DNA of 64,000 bases from Clostridium pascui. GTDB taxonomy: Bacteria > Bacillota > Clostridia > Clostridiales > Clostridiaceae. Below the pieces are notes generated by a model. It had not been told where the DNA came from and ran no database searches. It saw only the letters and a program-made list of their open reading frames with translations. Each line of letters opens with the position of its first letter. Position 1 is the first letter of the stretch. The stretch covers positions 124,001 through 188,000 of the forward strand of contig NZ_JAFBDB010000003.1 in assembly GCF_016908015.1 (NCBI RefSeq). Direction: 5' to 3'. Position numbers and translations under genes: made by a program. Positions 54,266-63,466 of the stretch are shown one piece after another.

Positions 54266-55751
54266 TTTTGTTTCTCCTTGGGACATCCCATTTCTTTCTA
54301 AAATCTGTCTGCCTTATCGAATCCCCATTTGGTACTGATTCTGGTCTTTTATTCATCATCCACAATGGAGCTCTTAATAATGTATCCTTAATATCATTTT
54401 TCTTAAAAGATAGGTAAGGCACCCCAAAACTATCAGTCGAACATAAGCTAGTAATAATAAAATACCATCCAATTCCTATACCAAAAATTCCAAGAAAGTT
54501 TGCAAGTATAAGCATTGGAAACCTAAGTACTCTAATAGATAGAGACATATCATAATTTGGTATTAAAAAAGCAGCTACTACTGTTATTCCTATGATAAAC
54601 AATGTAGTTGGACTAACGATCTTAGATTCCACTGCTGTATCACCAATTATAATACCACCTACAACACTTAAGGTCTGACCAATTTTAGAAGGTAGTCTTA
54701 GTCCTCCCTCTCTTAAAAACTCTACTATTATCTCCATACACAATATCTCCAAAAAAGGGGTTAATGCGATACCTATTCTAGATTGTATTATTGGTGTGAT
54801 AAACTTAATTGGAATAAGTTCTGCATTAAATTTTATCAAAGTTAAGTATATGGAAGGTGCTGTTATCACTATGAAAACCGCTAGAAACCTTAATATCCTT
54901 GTAAAATTGGCTAAAATTGTTCTCTCATTATAATCTTCTACTGTTTGAAAAAACTCTAGGAAATTACAAGGAACTAATATGACATGTGGAGTTCCTGACA
55001 CAATTATAGCTATTTTCCCTTCTACCAGATTATCTATCACAATATCAGGCTTTTCTGTTCCCCTAGATTGGGGAAATAAGAAGAAAGTATAATCTTCAAT
55101 ATATTGATTTAATGTGCCTGTTGCCATAATTATGTCAACATCTATGCTATTTATTTTTTTTCTTAAATTGTTTACAATATCCATATCTACAATGTCGCTT
55201 ATATACAACACAGCAATATCAGTTTGAGATCGTCTCCCAACTATGAAGTTTTCTACAACGAGATTCGTATCCTTCAACAATCTTTTTAGCAATAATATAT
55301 TGGTTTCTAAATCCTCAATAAATCCTTCCCTATTTCCTCTTATTACAGTTTCATTTTCAGGTTCAGTAATATTACGTGACGTTCCGCCAGAAGTGTCCAG
55401 TAAAATACTCTCTGCTATTCCATCTATTATTACAGCGGTTTTACCCCTCTTTATCATATTTATAATATTGCCAAGATTACTTTCAATCCAACTATTGCTT
55501 ATAAGGATATATCTTTTAATTAAATAATCACAAATATCTGGTCGCTCCAGTCTTTCATTTACATCAATCATTAATGGTCTAAGTATATTATTCTCTATGC
55601 TATCTTTCTTAACTAATCCATCTAAATATATTACTGCAGCATTAACAGGTTTACCTCTTCCTAAATAAAAACTTCTTACTATTACTTGACTTTGATTTCC
55701 TAGAGCTTTCAATATTTCTTCTATATTTTGATGTAAATTAATACTATTCAT
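54246..55751 (-). CDS. Spore germination protein GerA family
   Basis: Protein of 501 residues from ATG 55751 behind GTGGTGA. A soluble N-terminal domain of about 240 residues (LYISDIVDMDIVNNLR, IVSGTPHVILVPCNFLEFFQ) precedes several membrane segments (about residues 285-420), with PFLEILCMEIIVEFLREGGLRLP and GGIIIGDTAVESKIVSP as family signatures. It forms the core of a germinant receptor in the spore inner membrane. A terminator separates it from metH upstream. A candidate SigG-like -10 (CATTATA) lies about 20 bases before the start, but the -35 is unclear. Confidence 0.93.
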   Translation of the reverse strand: MNSINLHQNIEEILKALGNQSQVIVRSFYLGRGKPVNAAVIYLDGLVKKDSIENNILRPLMIDVNERLERPDICDYLIKRYILISNSWIESNLGNIINMIKRGKTAVIIDGIAESILLDTSGGTSRNITEPENETVIRGNREGFIEDLETNILLLKRLLKDTNLVVENFIVGRRSQTDIAVLYISDIVDMDIVNNLRKKINSIDVDIIMATGTLNQYIEDYTFFLFPQSRGTEKPDIVIDNLVEGKIAIIVSGTPHVILVPCNFLEFFQTVEDYNERTILANFTRILRFLAVFIVITAPSIYLTLIKFNAELIPIKFITPIIQSRIGIALTPFLEILCMEIIVEFLREGGLRLPSKIGQTLSVVGGIIIGDTAVESKIVSPTTLFIIGITVVAAFLIPNYDMSLSIRVLRFPMLILANFLGIFGIGIGWYFIITSLCSTDSFGVPYLSFKKNDIKDTLLRAPLWMMNKRPESVPNGDSIRQTDFRKKWDVPRRNKNEQSGE

Positions 55752-55850
55752 ATAATCACCACAATTCCTATATAATGACATTGTTTTATTTTTAGTAATT
55801 TAAACCTATATTATTCATAAGAATCCATATTTCACTTTTTAAGCAAAAGA

Positions 55851-55879
55851 AAAACAGTCCTTCTCTTAAAGACTGTTTT
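55851..55879. terminator. Terminator of metH, usable in both directions
   Basis: Perfect 9-bp stem AAAACAGTC / GACTGTTTT around an 11-base loop, followed by TTTTTCTTTTG on the minus strand (end of the met operon) and TTTTTTCT-like sequence on the plus strand. Confidence 0.85.
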
Positions 55880-55889
55880 TTCTATATAA

Positions 55890-58274
55890 CTACTCATTTA
55901 TATTTTTAAATAAATCTTGGGCAATTTTCACTGCTTCTTGTGCATCCTTTGCATAGTAATCCGCCTTTATCATATCTGCATAATCCTTATTTAACACTGC
56001 TCCTCCTACAAACACTTTACAATGTACATTATTTTCTCTAAGACTCTTTATTGTGTCTTCCATACTCTTAACAGTAGTTGTCATAAGGGCACTTAATCCA
56101 ACTAACTTTATACTTTCCTTTTTTGCTGTTTCCACTATATTTTCTATAGGTACATCTTTTCCCAAATCTATAATATCAAACCCATAGTTTTCAAGAATAA
56201 TCTTTACAATGTTTTTACCAATGTCATGAATGTCTCCCTTTACTGTGGCTAAAATTATTTGTCCCTTAGAAACCTGTTTTTTTTCTTCGACACTTATATT
56301 TTCTTTAATAACAGCAAAGGCACCTTTTACAGTTTCGGCAGATTGAATAAGCTGTGGAAGGAATATCTCTCCCTTTTCATACTTCTTTCCTACCACGTTC
56401 AACGCTGGAATTAAATACTCATCAACTATTGTTAAACTATCCTTACATTCTAACAGCTTTCTTACACTTTGTGATGCATCTTCTTTTAAACCTTTTATTA
56501 TTATTTCTTTTAAATCTCTATTATTATTTGCCTTAGGAGGTTCCCTTCTCTCAATATCTGAATACGTATTTACATATTCCTTTGCTTCTTTATCTATATT
56601 AGCCAATACCTTAAATGCTTTTATAGCATCCATTACTTCCTTATTTCCTGGATTTAATATCGGAACATCTAATCCTGCAGCTAGCGTCATTGAAAGAAAA
56701 GCTTGATTTAAAATTTCCCTTTTAGGAAGTCCAAAAGATACATTACTTACTCCAAGTACCGTACTTACTCCAAGCTGTTCCTTTACCATTCTTACAGCCT
56801 TTACTGTCTCTATGACTTCTTTCTGCTGAGCTGAAGCTGTAAGTACTAGGCAGTCAATTAAAATATCTTCTTTATTTATTCCGTATTCCTTAGCAGTATT
56901 TATAATTTTTTCTGCAATTTCGACCCTTTCCTCAGCCTTAGATGGTATGCCACGTTCATCAAGAGTAAGTCCTACTATGCAAGCACCATACTTCTTAGCA
57001 ATAGGAAAAACTTTTTTCATAACCTGCTCTTTTCCATTAACTGAATTTATGATAGGTTTACCATTATAAATTCTTGCAGCAGCTTCTATAACTTTTTCAT
57101 CAGCACTATCTATTTGAAGTGGAACATTTAGTATTGATTGTATTTCCTTAATAGCCCTTATCATTATTTCTTTTTCATCTATTTCTGGCAATCCTACATT
57201 TACATCTAATACATCTGCTCCTGACTCTACTTGATTTATAGCTTCAGCCAATATGTAATCTATATTATTGGATTTCAATGCATCCTTAAACTTCTTCTTT
57301 CCCGTTGGATTGATTCTCTCTCCTATAATCTTTACTTCTTCTCCTAATATTATACTTTTGCTAGATGAGCATATTGCTGTGAGTCTTTTATTATTTAATT
57401 TAAATGGTTTTAGATCCTTTATACTATCAACGATTACCCTTATATATTTATCAGTTGTACCACAACAACCACCTAAAATGCATACTCCTTTTTGAGCCAT
57501 TAACTTCACATATTTTGCAAAATCCTCTGGTGTAATATCATATATAGTTTTACTATTTTCTACTCTAGGAAGGCCTGCATTGGCTTGAACTATAACAGGA
57601 ATTGTTGAATACTCTAATATTTTTTCTACTATAGGCATTAGTTCTTTAGGTCCAAGCGAGCAATTTACCCCTAGAGCATCTACGCCTAGGCCTTCTAAAA
57701 GAGTTATCATAGTAAGGGGATCTGTTCCTGTAAAAGTTCTCCCATCTTCTCCAAAAGTCATAGTACAAAACACTGGTAATCTGCTATTTTCTTTGGCTGC
57801 TAATACTGCCGCCTTAGCTTCGTAAAGATCAGAAATGGTTTCTATTAAAATCAAATCACATCCTGCTTTAACTCCAGCCTCTATCTGTCTCTTAAAGATT
57901 TCGTAAGCTCTTTCAAATTTTAGTACTCCTATAGGCTCAAGCATCTGTCCAATAGGTCCAATATCTAATGCTATATATTTTCCATCATTAGCTTTCCTAG
58001 CTTCTTTAGCAATCTCTACTGCTTTTGTTATTATTTCTTCTACAGAGTAACCTGTATCCTTAAGCTTTAACTCATTAGCGCCAAAGGTATTAGTAGTAAT
58101 TATATCCGAACCAGATTCCATATATTTTTCATGAATTTCTTTAATTATCTCAGGGTGTAGAATGTTATATATCTCTGGAACTTCTCCAGCTATAAGTCCT
58201 CTACTTTGGAGCATTGTCCCCATAGCTCCATCGAAAAATATAAATTGCTTTGCTAAAATATCCTTAGTCTCCAC
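55890..58274 (-). CDS. metH: Cobalamin-dependent methionine synthase, without activation domain
   Basis: Protein of 794 residues with three modules. Homocysteine S-methyltransferase spans about 1-290 (FFDGAMGTMLQSRG; zinc Cys in GVNCSLGP and GGCCGTT). The pterin-binding module spans about 310-570 (GERINPTGKKKFKDAL). The B12-binding module spans about 585-794 with the lower-ligand motif VKGDIHDIGKNIVK (His near residue 690). The C-terminal SAM-dependent activation domain is missing and is supplied by the neighbouring gene, which it overlaps by 11 bases. It methylates homocysteine with methyl-tetrahydrofolate made by MetF, in the same operon. Confidence 0.96.
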   Translation of the reverse strand: METKDILAKQFIFFDGAMGTMLQSRGLIAGEVPEIYNILHPEIIKEIHEKYMESGSDIITTNTFGANELKLKDTGYSVEEIITKAVEIAKEARKANDGKYIALDIGPIGQMLEPIGVLKFERAYEIFKRQIEAGVKAGCDLILIETISDLYEAKAAVLAAKENSRLPVFCTMTFGEDGRTFTGTDPLTMITLLEGLGVDALGVNCSLGPKELMPIVEKILEYSTIPVIVQANAGLPRVENSKTIYDITPEDFAKYVKLMAQKGVCILGGCCGTTDKYIRVIVDSIKDLKPFKLNNKRLTAICSSSKSIILGEEVKIIGERINPTGKKKFKDALKSNNIDYILAEAINQVESGADVLDVNVGLPEIDEKEIMIRAIKEIQSILNVPLQIDSADEKVIEAAARIYNGKPIINSVNGKEQVMKKVFPIAKKYGACIVGLTLDERGIPSKAEERVEIAEKIINTAKEYGINKEDILIDCLVLTASAQQKEVIETVKAVRMVKEQLGVSTVLGVSNVSFGLPKREILNQAFLSMTLAAGLDVPILNPGNKEVMDAIKAFKVLANIDKEAKEYVNTYSDIERREPPKANNNRDLKEIIIKGLKEDASQSVRKLLECKDSLTIVDEYLIPALNVVGKKYEKGEIFLPQLIQSAETVKGAFAVIKENISVEEKKQVSKGQIILATVKGDIHDIGKNIVKIILENYGFDIIDLGKDVPIENIVETAKKESIKLVGLSALMTTTVKSMEDTIKSLRENNVHCKVFVGGAVLNKDYADMIKADYYAKDAQEAVKIAQDLFKNINE

Positions 58275-58932
58275 AATGATTGCCCCCTTTTCTATATTGA
58301 CACTCTATAAATTTATTGCATTTCTTACATCCAGAATGCTGAGCTTTCATGTTCTTATGCTGAAATCCTATTACTGCACTTACTGATTTTCTTGGTATTA
58401 AAATATTATTTTCAGTTACTGTAAGACCTATGTTTTTTTGCGCGTCTAAAGCGTTTATTATTTTTGGTTGAATATCTATTAAAAAATCTCCATATCCAGG
58501 GCTATATCTATAGGTAATGTCTAGTGTTTTCCTTTGAGCTTCTTTTCTTATCTCTTTTTGGACTTCATCACAAATCCATTCTACACATACAGATGCACAT
58601 GCATCCAGTATCAATGCCCTGGTCATACTGACTTTTTCATAATACCTTATTTTAGTATCCATATTACTTCCTAGGGTTACTGCCATAACAGCGCACATAG
58701 ATGACTCCTCAAGATGTTCTAATATATCTTTTCCCTCGAATACCAAATTACTTTCTAACAATCTTACTCGTTCTTCACTTTTATCAATATTAAATATTTT
58801 ATATATATACTTCGAATCTGAAATTTCTTTTGCTTCATTTATGCATTCATCTATTAATAAATTTATATTTGCATCAATAACTCCATTTCTATATCCAAGG
58901 TATCTTAGAACTTCCTTTTTATCTATATGCAT
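58264..58932 (-). CDS. Methionine synthase activation domain protein
   Basis: Free-standing MetH activation domain of 222 residues, needed for reductive reactivation of cob(II)alamin with SAM. The family blocks are CAVMAVTLGSNMD near residue 86, DACASVCVEWICDE near 111, and the SAM site RYSPGYGDFLIDIQPKI near 145-161. A C-terminal Cys-rich tail (CKKCNKFIECQYR) could bind a metal cluster; it is typical of clostridial forms. It lies just before metH in a split arrangement with an 11-base overlap. Confidence 0.93.
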   Translation of the reverse strand: MHIDKKEVLRYLGYRNGVIDANINLLIDECINEAKEISDSKYIYKIFNIDKSEERVRLLESNLVFEGKDILEHLEESSMCAVMAVTLGSNMDTKIRYYEKVSMTRALILDACASVCVEWICDEVQKEIRKEAQRKTLDITYRYSPGYGDFLIDIQPKIINALDAQKNIGLTVTENNILIPRKSVSAVIGFQHKNMKAQHSGCKKCNKFIECQYRKGGNHCGD

Positions 58933-58966
58933 CCTTATCCCCCTTAAAGTTACCTATATATCTAAT

Positions 58967-59422
58967 TTAATCTTTATAAAATGTAGTACTAAATCCCTTA
59001 TCTAAAACATATCTTGCATACTCTTTTGCTCCGAACAAAGACAAATCTCTATAGTTGCCACATTGAAGATTATTAGCTGCTGGTACTTCATCTGATTGTA
59101 GTACTTGTTTTAAAGATACTTCAAGAGCACTTTTTACCGTTGTTGATTCTACATCTCCCCACAGTATGAGGTAAAACCCAGTTCTGCATCCCATTGGAGA
59201 TAAATCAATTACATTATCTAAGTGCTCCCTTAAATATCCTGCAAGAAGATGTTCTAAAGCATGTAATGATGCTGTTGGCATTGCTTCTTGATTTGGTTGT
59301 AAAAACCTCAAATCAAACTTTGTTACTTTATCACCCTTTTTCCCATTGAGAACTACTGCTTTTCTTACATATGGTGCAATAACCTTTCTGTGATCTAATT
59401 GAAAACTTTCTACTTTTTCCAT
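58967..59422 (-). CDS. luxS: S-ribosylhomocysteine lyase
   Basis: LuxS of 151 residues from ATG 59422 (MEKVESFQLDH) behind GGGAGG; eight open codons upstream are not conserved. The metal motif HALEHLLAGYLREH (HXXEH) lies near residues 54-67, MGCRTGFYLILWG is near 82, and the catalytic/metal Cys is in NNLQCGNYRD near 126. It splits S-ribosylhomocysteine to homocysteine and DPD, the AI-2 precursor. In this operon its main job is to return homocysteine to MetH; AI-2 signalling is possible. Confidence 0.97.
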   Translation of the reverse strand: MEKVESFQLDHRKVIAPYVRKAVVLNGKKGDKVTKFDLRFLQPNQEAMPTASLHALEHLLAGYLREHLDNVIDLSPMGCRTGFYLILWGDVESTTVKSALEVSLKQVLQSDEVPAANNLQCGNYRDLSLFGAKEYARYVLDKGFSTTFYKD

Positions 59423-59491
59423 ATAAAATTCCTCCCTATAATTCATATATTAATTATAACCTTTATCTATATCAAATAATGGCTTTTAACA

Positions 59492-60397
59492 TCATTGAAG
59501 CTTATTCCCACTATTCAATGCACTTACAATAGAATCTATGTTAGATACTATCTTTTTAGCTACTTCAGGGTTATTCATTGTATATATGTGAATGCCATCT
59601 ACTCCTGAAGACAGCAAATCAATTATTTGCTCTGTAGCATAAGCAATCCCAGCATCTCTTAAGGCTTGCGGATTATCTATATACTTATTTATTATTTTCG
59701 TAAATTTCTCTGGGATATGTGCACCACATAAACTTGCTATTCTAACTATTTGTTTACTATTTATCACAGGCATAATACCCACTTCAATAGGAATGTTTAT
59801 TTTCTTATCCTCTGACCTTTGTTTAAAGTCGTAAAAAAACTTATTATCAAGAAATAATTGAGTTATAAGAAAATCCACTCCTGAGTTTACTTTACCTTTA
59901 AGATTTTTAAAATCCTCGTCTGCACTATTGCTTTCAATATGCATTTCTGGATAACAAGCTGCAGCTATACAAAAATCTTCATGATTTTTTATATCTTTTA
60001 TTAAATCTTCTGCATATCTAAAATGAAGTGGCTCCGGAAATTTGAAGTTTGTGTCTTGAGGCAAATCCCCTCTAAGCGCTAGTATATTTTTAATATTATT
60101 TTCTTTTAAATCATTCAAAATTCCATTGACTTCGTCTCTAGTAGATGTCATGCACGTTAGGTGCGCTAGCGCTTCAATATTATATTTATTTTTTATAATA
60201 GAAGCTATCTCTACAGTCTTATTTCTAGTTTCACTATTTCCACCTGCCCCATAAGTTACACTGATATAATCTGGTTTCAAAGGTGCTAATTGATCAATTG
60301 TATTATATATAGTATCGATTGAAGATTCTTTTTTAGGTGGAAAAATCTCAAAGGATATTAACGGTTTCTTCTTTAAAAAGATATCTTTTATATACAT
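59492..60397 (-). CDS. metF: Methylenetetrahydrofolate reductase
   Basis: MetF of 301 residues from ATG 60397 behind GGGGGCTT; the open frame runs 19 codons further into the riboswitch leader and is not used. Motifs: PLISFEIFPPKKESS, DYISVTYGAGGN, EALAHLTCMTSTRDEV, ALRGDLP (FAD-binding) and FLITQLFLDNKFFY. It reduces methylene-THF to methyl-THF for MetH. First gene of the S-box operon, followed after 69 bases by luxS. Confidence 0.95.
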   Translation of the reverse strand: MYIKDIFLKKKPLISFEIFPPKKESSIDTIYNTIDQLAPLKPDYISVTYGAGGNSETRNKTVEIASIIKNKYNIEALAHLTCMTSTRDEVNGILNDLKENNIKNILALRGDLPQDTNFKFPEPLHFRYAEDLIKDIKNHEDFCIAAACYPEMHIESNSADEDFKNLKGKVNSGVDFLITQLFLDNKFFYDFKQRSEDKKINIPIEVGIMPVINSKQIVRIASLCGAHIPEKFTKIINKYIDNPQALRDAGIAYATEQIIDLLSSGVDGIHIYTMNNPEVAKKIVSNIDSIVSALNSGNKLQ

Positions 60398-60452
60398 TTT
60401 TAAGCCCCCTACTAAACTTCTTGCCTTTTGATTATAATCTTGCATGCTTAGC

Positions 60453-60611
60453 AAAAAAATAAGACCTAAAGGATATCCTTTAGGTCTTGATGCCTATTGC
60501 TATCCTTATCTTCCAGCTTTCGCTGCAGGAATTGGCACCATTGTATGAATTATAAAATACATACCGGTTGCCGGGCTTCACAGGGCCAGTCCCTCCACCT
60601 CTCTTGATAAG
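60453..60611 (-). promoter_or_regulatory. SAM-I (S-box) riboswitch of the metF operon
   Basis: The aptamer runs from 60611 to 60505 on the minus strand: P1 arms CTTATC/GATAAG, GAGGTGGAGGGACTGGCCC, TGAAGCCCGGCAACC, GGTGCCAATTCC and GCAGCGAAAGCTGG all match the S-box core. The terminator follows: AAGACCTAAAGGAT with its exact complement (60461-60488) and a run of T. High SAM should terminate transcription. Confidence 0.97.
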
Positions 60612-60632
60612 AAATATTCTGTTTTTCTTATG

Positions 60633-60661
60633 ATTATATATGTGTATTTTATTAATGTCAA
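60633..60661 (-). promoter_or_regulatory. Promoter of the metF operon
   Basis: On the minus strand TTGACA (60656-60661), 17-base spacer, TATAAT (60633-60638): full consensus, placed about 20 bases before the aptamer. Confidence 0.9.
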
Positions 60662-60692
60662 CCTTTTGTTTATTTTCCTTAAAACTTTTATA

Positions 60693-61856
60693 TTAACAAT
60701 CTTTAACAAACCTTTCTATTCTTTTGAGCGCTTCCATAATGTTATCCATTGAAGAAGCATAACAGGTTCTTATGAATCCTTCTCCACACTCACCAAATGC
60801 GTGCCCCGGAACTGCTAACACTTTTTCCTTCATTAGAAGTCTTTCACAAAACTCATCTGATGTTAACCCAGTTGATTTTATACATGGGAATAAATAAAAT
60901 GCCCCCTTAGGCTCGAAACAATCAAGTCCCATCTTTCTAAATCCATTTACCATTACTCTTCTTCTTCTATTGTACTCTCTGACCATTTCTTCAACATCTC
61001 TATCACTATTTTTCAAAGCTTCAATAGCAGCATATTGACCCGTTGTATTAGAACACATAATTGCATATTGATGAATCTTTTTCATGGCATCAATTAATAC
61101 ACGATGTCCACAAACATATCCCATTCTCCAACCTGTCATAGCGTAAGATTTTGAAAACCCATTTATAACTATAGTTTTTTCATACATTTCCGGAAAGCTT
61201 GCAATAGAAACATGCTCTCCTTCATACGTTAATTCAGAATATATCTCGTCTGATAATACAATTATGTCCTTATCCTTAAGAACATCTACAATTGCTGATA
61301 ATTCTTCCCTTGTCATAATGGCTCCAGTTGGATTATTTGGAAAAGGCACAATAACTATTTTAGTCTTTGGAGTTATCGCTTGAGCAAGCAACTCTGGAGT
61401 TAATTTGAATTCATCTTCAGCTCTAAGATTAATAACCACTGGTTTAGCACCAGTGAAAACAGTGCATCCTTTATATGCAACAAAGCTTGGTTCCGGTATA
61501 ATAACTTCATCGCCTTCTGCAACCAATGCCCTAAGCGCTATATCAATGCCCTCACTTCCTCCAACAGTAACAAGTATTTGATTATCAGCATTATACTTTA
61601 GATTATACTTCCTATTTAAATATGATGAAATTTCATCTCTAAGTTCAATAAGACCTGCATTTGAAGAATAGTGTGTATGCCCTTTTTCTAGGGAATAAAT
61701 GCCGGCTTCTCTTATATTCCATGGAGTTACAAAATCTGGTTCCCCAACTCCAAGAGATATTACGTCATCCATTTCATTTATCATATCAAAGTATTTTCTT
61801 ATACCTGAAGGCGGCATATTACTAACCTTAGGTAAAATCATATCTTCTATCTTCAT
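60693..61856 (-). CDS. Class I/II PLP aminotransferase, probably alanine-forming
   Basis: Aminotransferase of 387 residues. The PLP lysine is in VINGFSKSYAMTGWRMGY (about residues 230-247), the PLP-phosphate/ring contacts are in FPNNPTGAIMTREEL and LSDEIYSELTYEG, and the substrate-carboxylate Arg is in EGFIRTCYASS near 370. Sequence alone would say aspartate/aromatic/alanine aminotransferase. The upstream GCA T-box makes alanine the likeliest product. It overlaps the Lrp-type gene by 4 bases (ATGA). Confidence 0.9.
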   Translation of the reverse strand: MKIEDMILPKVSNMPPSGIRKYFDMINEMDDVISLGVGEPDFVTPWNIREAGIYSLEKGHTHYSSNAGLIELRDEISSYLNRKYNLKYNADNQILVTVGGSEGIDIALRALVAEGDEVIIPEPSFVAYKGCTVFTGAKPVVINLRAEDEFKLTPELLAQAITPKTKIVIVPFPNNPTGAIMTREELSAIVDVLKDKDIIVLSDEIYSELTYEGEHVSIASFPEMYEKTIVINGFSKSYAMTGWRMGYVCGHRVLIDAMKKIHQYAIMCSNTTGQYAAIEALKNSDRDVEEMVREYNRRRRVMVNGFRKMGLDCFEPKGAFYLFPCIKSTGLTSDEFCERLLMKEKVLAVPGHAFGECGEGFIRTCYASSMDNIMEALKRIERFVKDC

Positions 61857-62332
61857 ATAAATATAGCCTCCCTATCATCCCTTACTTTTTCTTCAAATAT
61901 AACACCTTTGTCTTTATACTTTTTAAGTATAAAATGTGTTGCAGTACTTAAAACTCCCTCTTGTGTAGCCAGCTTTTCTGATACAAAAAGTGCTACCTCT
62001 TTTATAGTCTTTCCTTCAACAATTACAGTTAAATCAAATCCACCTGACATTAAATAGCAAGATTTAACCTCTGGAAATCTATATATTCTTTCTGCTACTT
62101 TATCAAATCCTTCTCCTCTTTGCGGAGTAACTTTTACCTCTATCAGCGCTATAACACTGTCTTTACTTGTTTGATCCCAATTAATTAAAGCAGTATATCC
62201 TACAATAACATTATCCTTTTCGTACTTCTTTATAGCTTCTCTTACCTCTTGAGTAGTTTTACCTGTCATCACTGCTATCTCTTCTTCGTTATATTTACTA
62301 TTTTTCTCTAGAATCTCAAGAATTTCTTCCAT
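61853..62332 (-). CDS. Lrp/AsnC family transcriptional regulator
   Basis: Regulator of 159 residues. The helix-turn-helix is ILEKNSKYNEEEIAVMTGKTTQEVREAIKKYE (about residues 7-38), and the ligand-sensing RAM/ActD-like domain follows (ALIEVKVTPQRGEGFD, YLMSGGFDLTVIVEGKT with the effector-pocket Gly-rich segment). It is coupled to the aminotransferase gene and sits behind an alanine T-box, so it may report alanine or a related amino acid. AGGAGG precedes the ATG. Confidence 0.93.
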   Translation of the reverse strand: MEEILEILEKNSKYNEEEIAVMTGKTTQEVREAIKKYEKDNVIVGYTALINWDQTSKDSVIALIEVKVTPQRGEGFDKVAERIYRFPEVKSCYLMSGGFDLTVIVEGKTIKEVALFVSEKLATQEGVLSTATHFILKKYKDKGVIFEEKVRDDREAIFI

Positions 62333-62363
62333 AATACTTCTTCCTCCAATCTAATAAAAAATA

Positions 62364-62628
62364 AAAAAGTCCTCCATCCCATAAAGGGACGAAAGACTTT
62401 TCGCGGTACCACCCTAGTTAGTGCTATAAAGCACTCCCTCAATTGGAATAAAAAATTCCAATCCTCTGTAACGTGAGGAAACGTCTGTCTCTATTGTAGG
62501 AATTAAATAGCCAATTCCCCTTTCTCGATAAGAAACTCGAGGGCTGCTTTCAATAAAGCTATATTATCGGGCTTTCACCATCCACCGATTCGCTTTGAAT
62601 TTTCACTTTATTTACTGTTCCCTGTCAT
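62364..62628 (-). promoter_or_regulatory. T-box riboswitch, alanine specifier (GCA)
   Basis: T-box sequence AGGGTGGTACCGCGA at 62401-62415; terminator AAAGTCTTTCGTCCC with its partner at 62366-62400, then TTTTTT. Stem I: AGTA at 62613-62616 opposite GAA at 62549-62551, upper helix AATAAAG/CTTTATT, lower helix GGG/CCC. The codon after GAA-A is GCA (62545-62547), followed by G. The GGTGNAAGCCCG-type distal loop is also present. Uncharged tRNA-Ala should turn on the operon. Confidence 0.92.
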
Positions 62629-62664
62629 AGTTTTTAATACATAATAATTTATCCATTTTTATAT

Positions 62665-62692
62665 ATTATACTAGAATAATTTTAAAATTCAA
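62665..62692 (-). promoter_or_regulatory. Promoter of the alanine T-box operon
   Basis: On the minus strand TTGAAT (62687-62692), 16-base spacer, TATAAT (62665-62670), just upstream of the T-box leader. Confidence 0.75.
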
Positions 62693-62724
62693 TATATTTT
62701 ATTGTTTTTCTTATAATATAGTTA

Positions 62725-63441
62725 TTACTGACTTATAGTTATTTCAATTCTTCTATTCTTTTGCTTATTTTCCTCGGTGTTATTAGGTGCAATTGGATGA
62801 TATTCTCCATAACCTGAAACCTCAAAACTTTTTGGATTCAATCGTTGGTCACTAGGAAGTTCTTCAGTAAAATATCTAACAACACTTATGGCTCTTGCAG
62901 TAGATAGTTCCCAGTTACTTCTGTATTCACTATTACTTATAGGTATATTATCCGTATGCCCTTCTACCTTAATTATTTTATTGTGTTTTCTTAGTACTTT
63001 CCCAAGTCTACTAAGATTATTTTTAGCGTCTTGCTTTAAATCTGCTTGCGCTATATCAAATAAGATCTCATTCTTAAACCTTAAAAGCACGCCTTTATCA
63101 ACTTTTTTTACTTCTACATCCTTTGTTAATCCTCCAGAATCTATAATGTCCTTAACCTCTTTATATATGTGATTCATTTGATCTTCAGCACTTTTAGCAC
63201 TATACACATCTAAATCAGCAATTGAATCGCCTATGGTAGGATTTATGGATCCAGTTTGTAACATTATGCCTATATTATTTAAAGATTCAGCAGCTTGTTT
63301 AAACTTTGCACTATCTATAACAGACATCGAATACAATAAAACAAAAAAACAAAGAAGCAAGGTAACTAAATCTCCATAGGTTGCAAGCCATTCACTGCCG
63401 CCTCCCTCATCCTCATCATCCATATTATAATTGTCTGCCAC
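62725..63441 (-). CDS. motB: Flagellar motor stator protein MotB
   Basis: Stator subunit of 238 residues. After a charged N-terminus, WLATYGDLVTLLLCFFVLLYSMS gives the single membrane helix; the Asp of GDLVTLL (residue 24) is the proton/ion-binding residue. The C-terminal OmpA-like peptidoglycan-binding domain is intact (VEGHTDNIPISNSEYRSNWELS, SAYGEYHP-like YGEYHPIAPNNTEENKQKNRRIEI). It follows motA by 25 bases. Confidence 0.94.
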   Translation of the reverse strand: MADNYNMDDEDEGGGSEWLATYGDLVTLLLCFFVLLYSMSVIDSAKFKQAAESLNNIGIMLQTGSINPTIGDSIADLDVYSAKSAEDQMNHIYKEVKDIIDSGGLTKDVEVKKVDKGVLLRFKNEILFDIAQADLKQDAKNNLSRLGKVLRKHNKIIKVEGHTDNIPISNSEYRSNWELSTARAISVVRYFTEELPSDQRLNPKSFEVSGYGEYHPIAPNNTEENKQKNRRIEITISQ

Positions 63442-63466
63442 CGCTCTCTTCCTCCTTCATATTATT

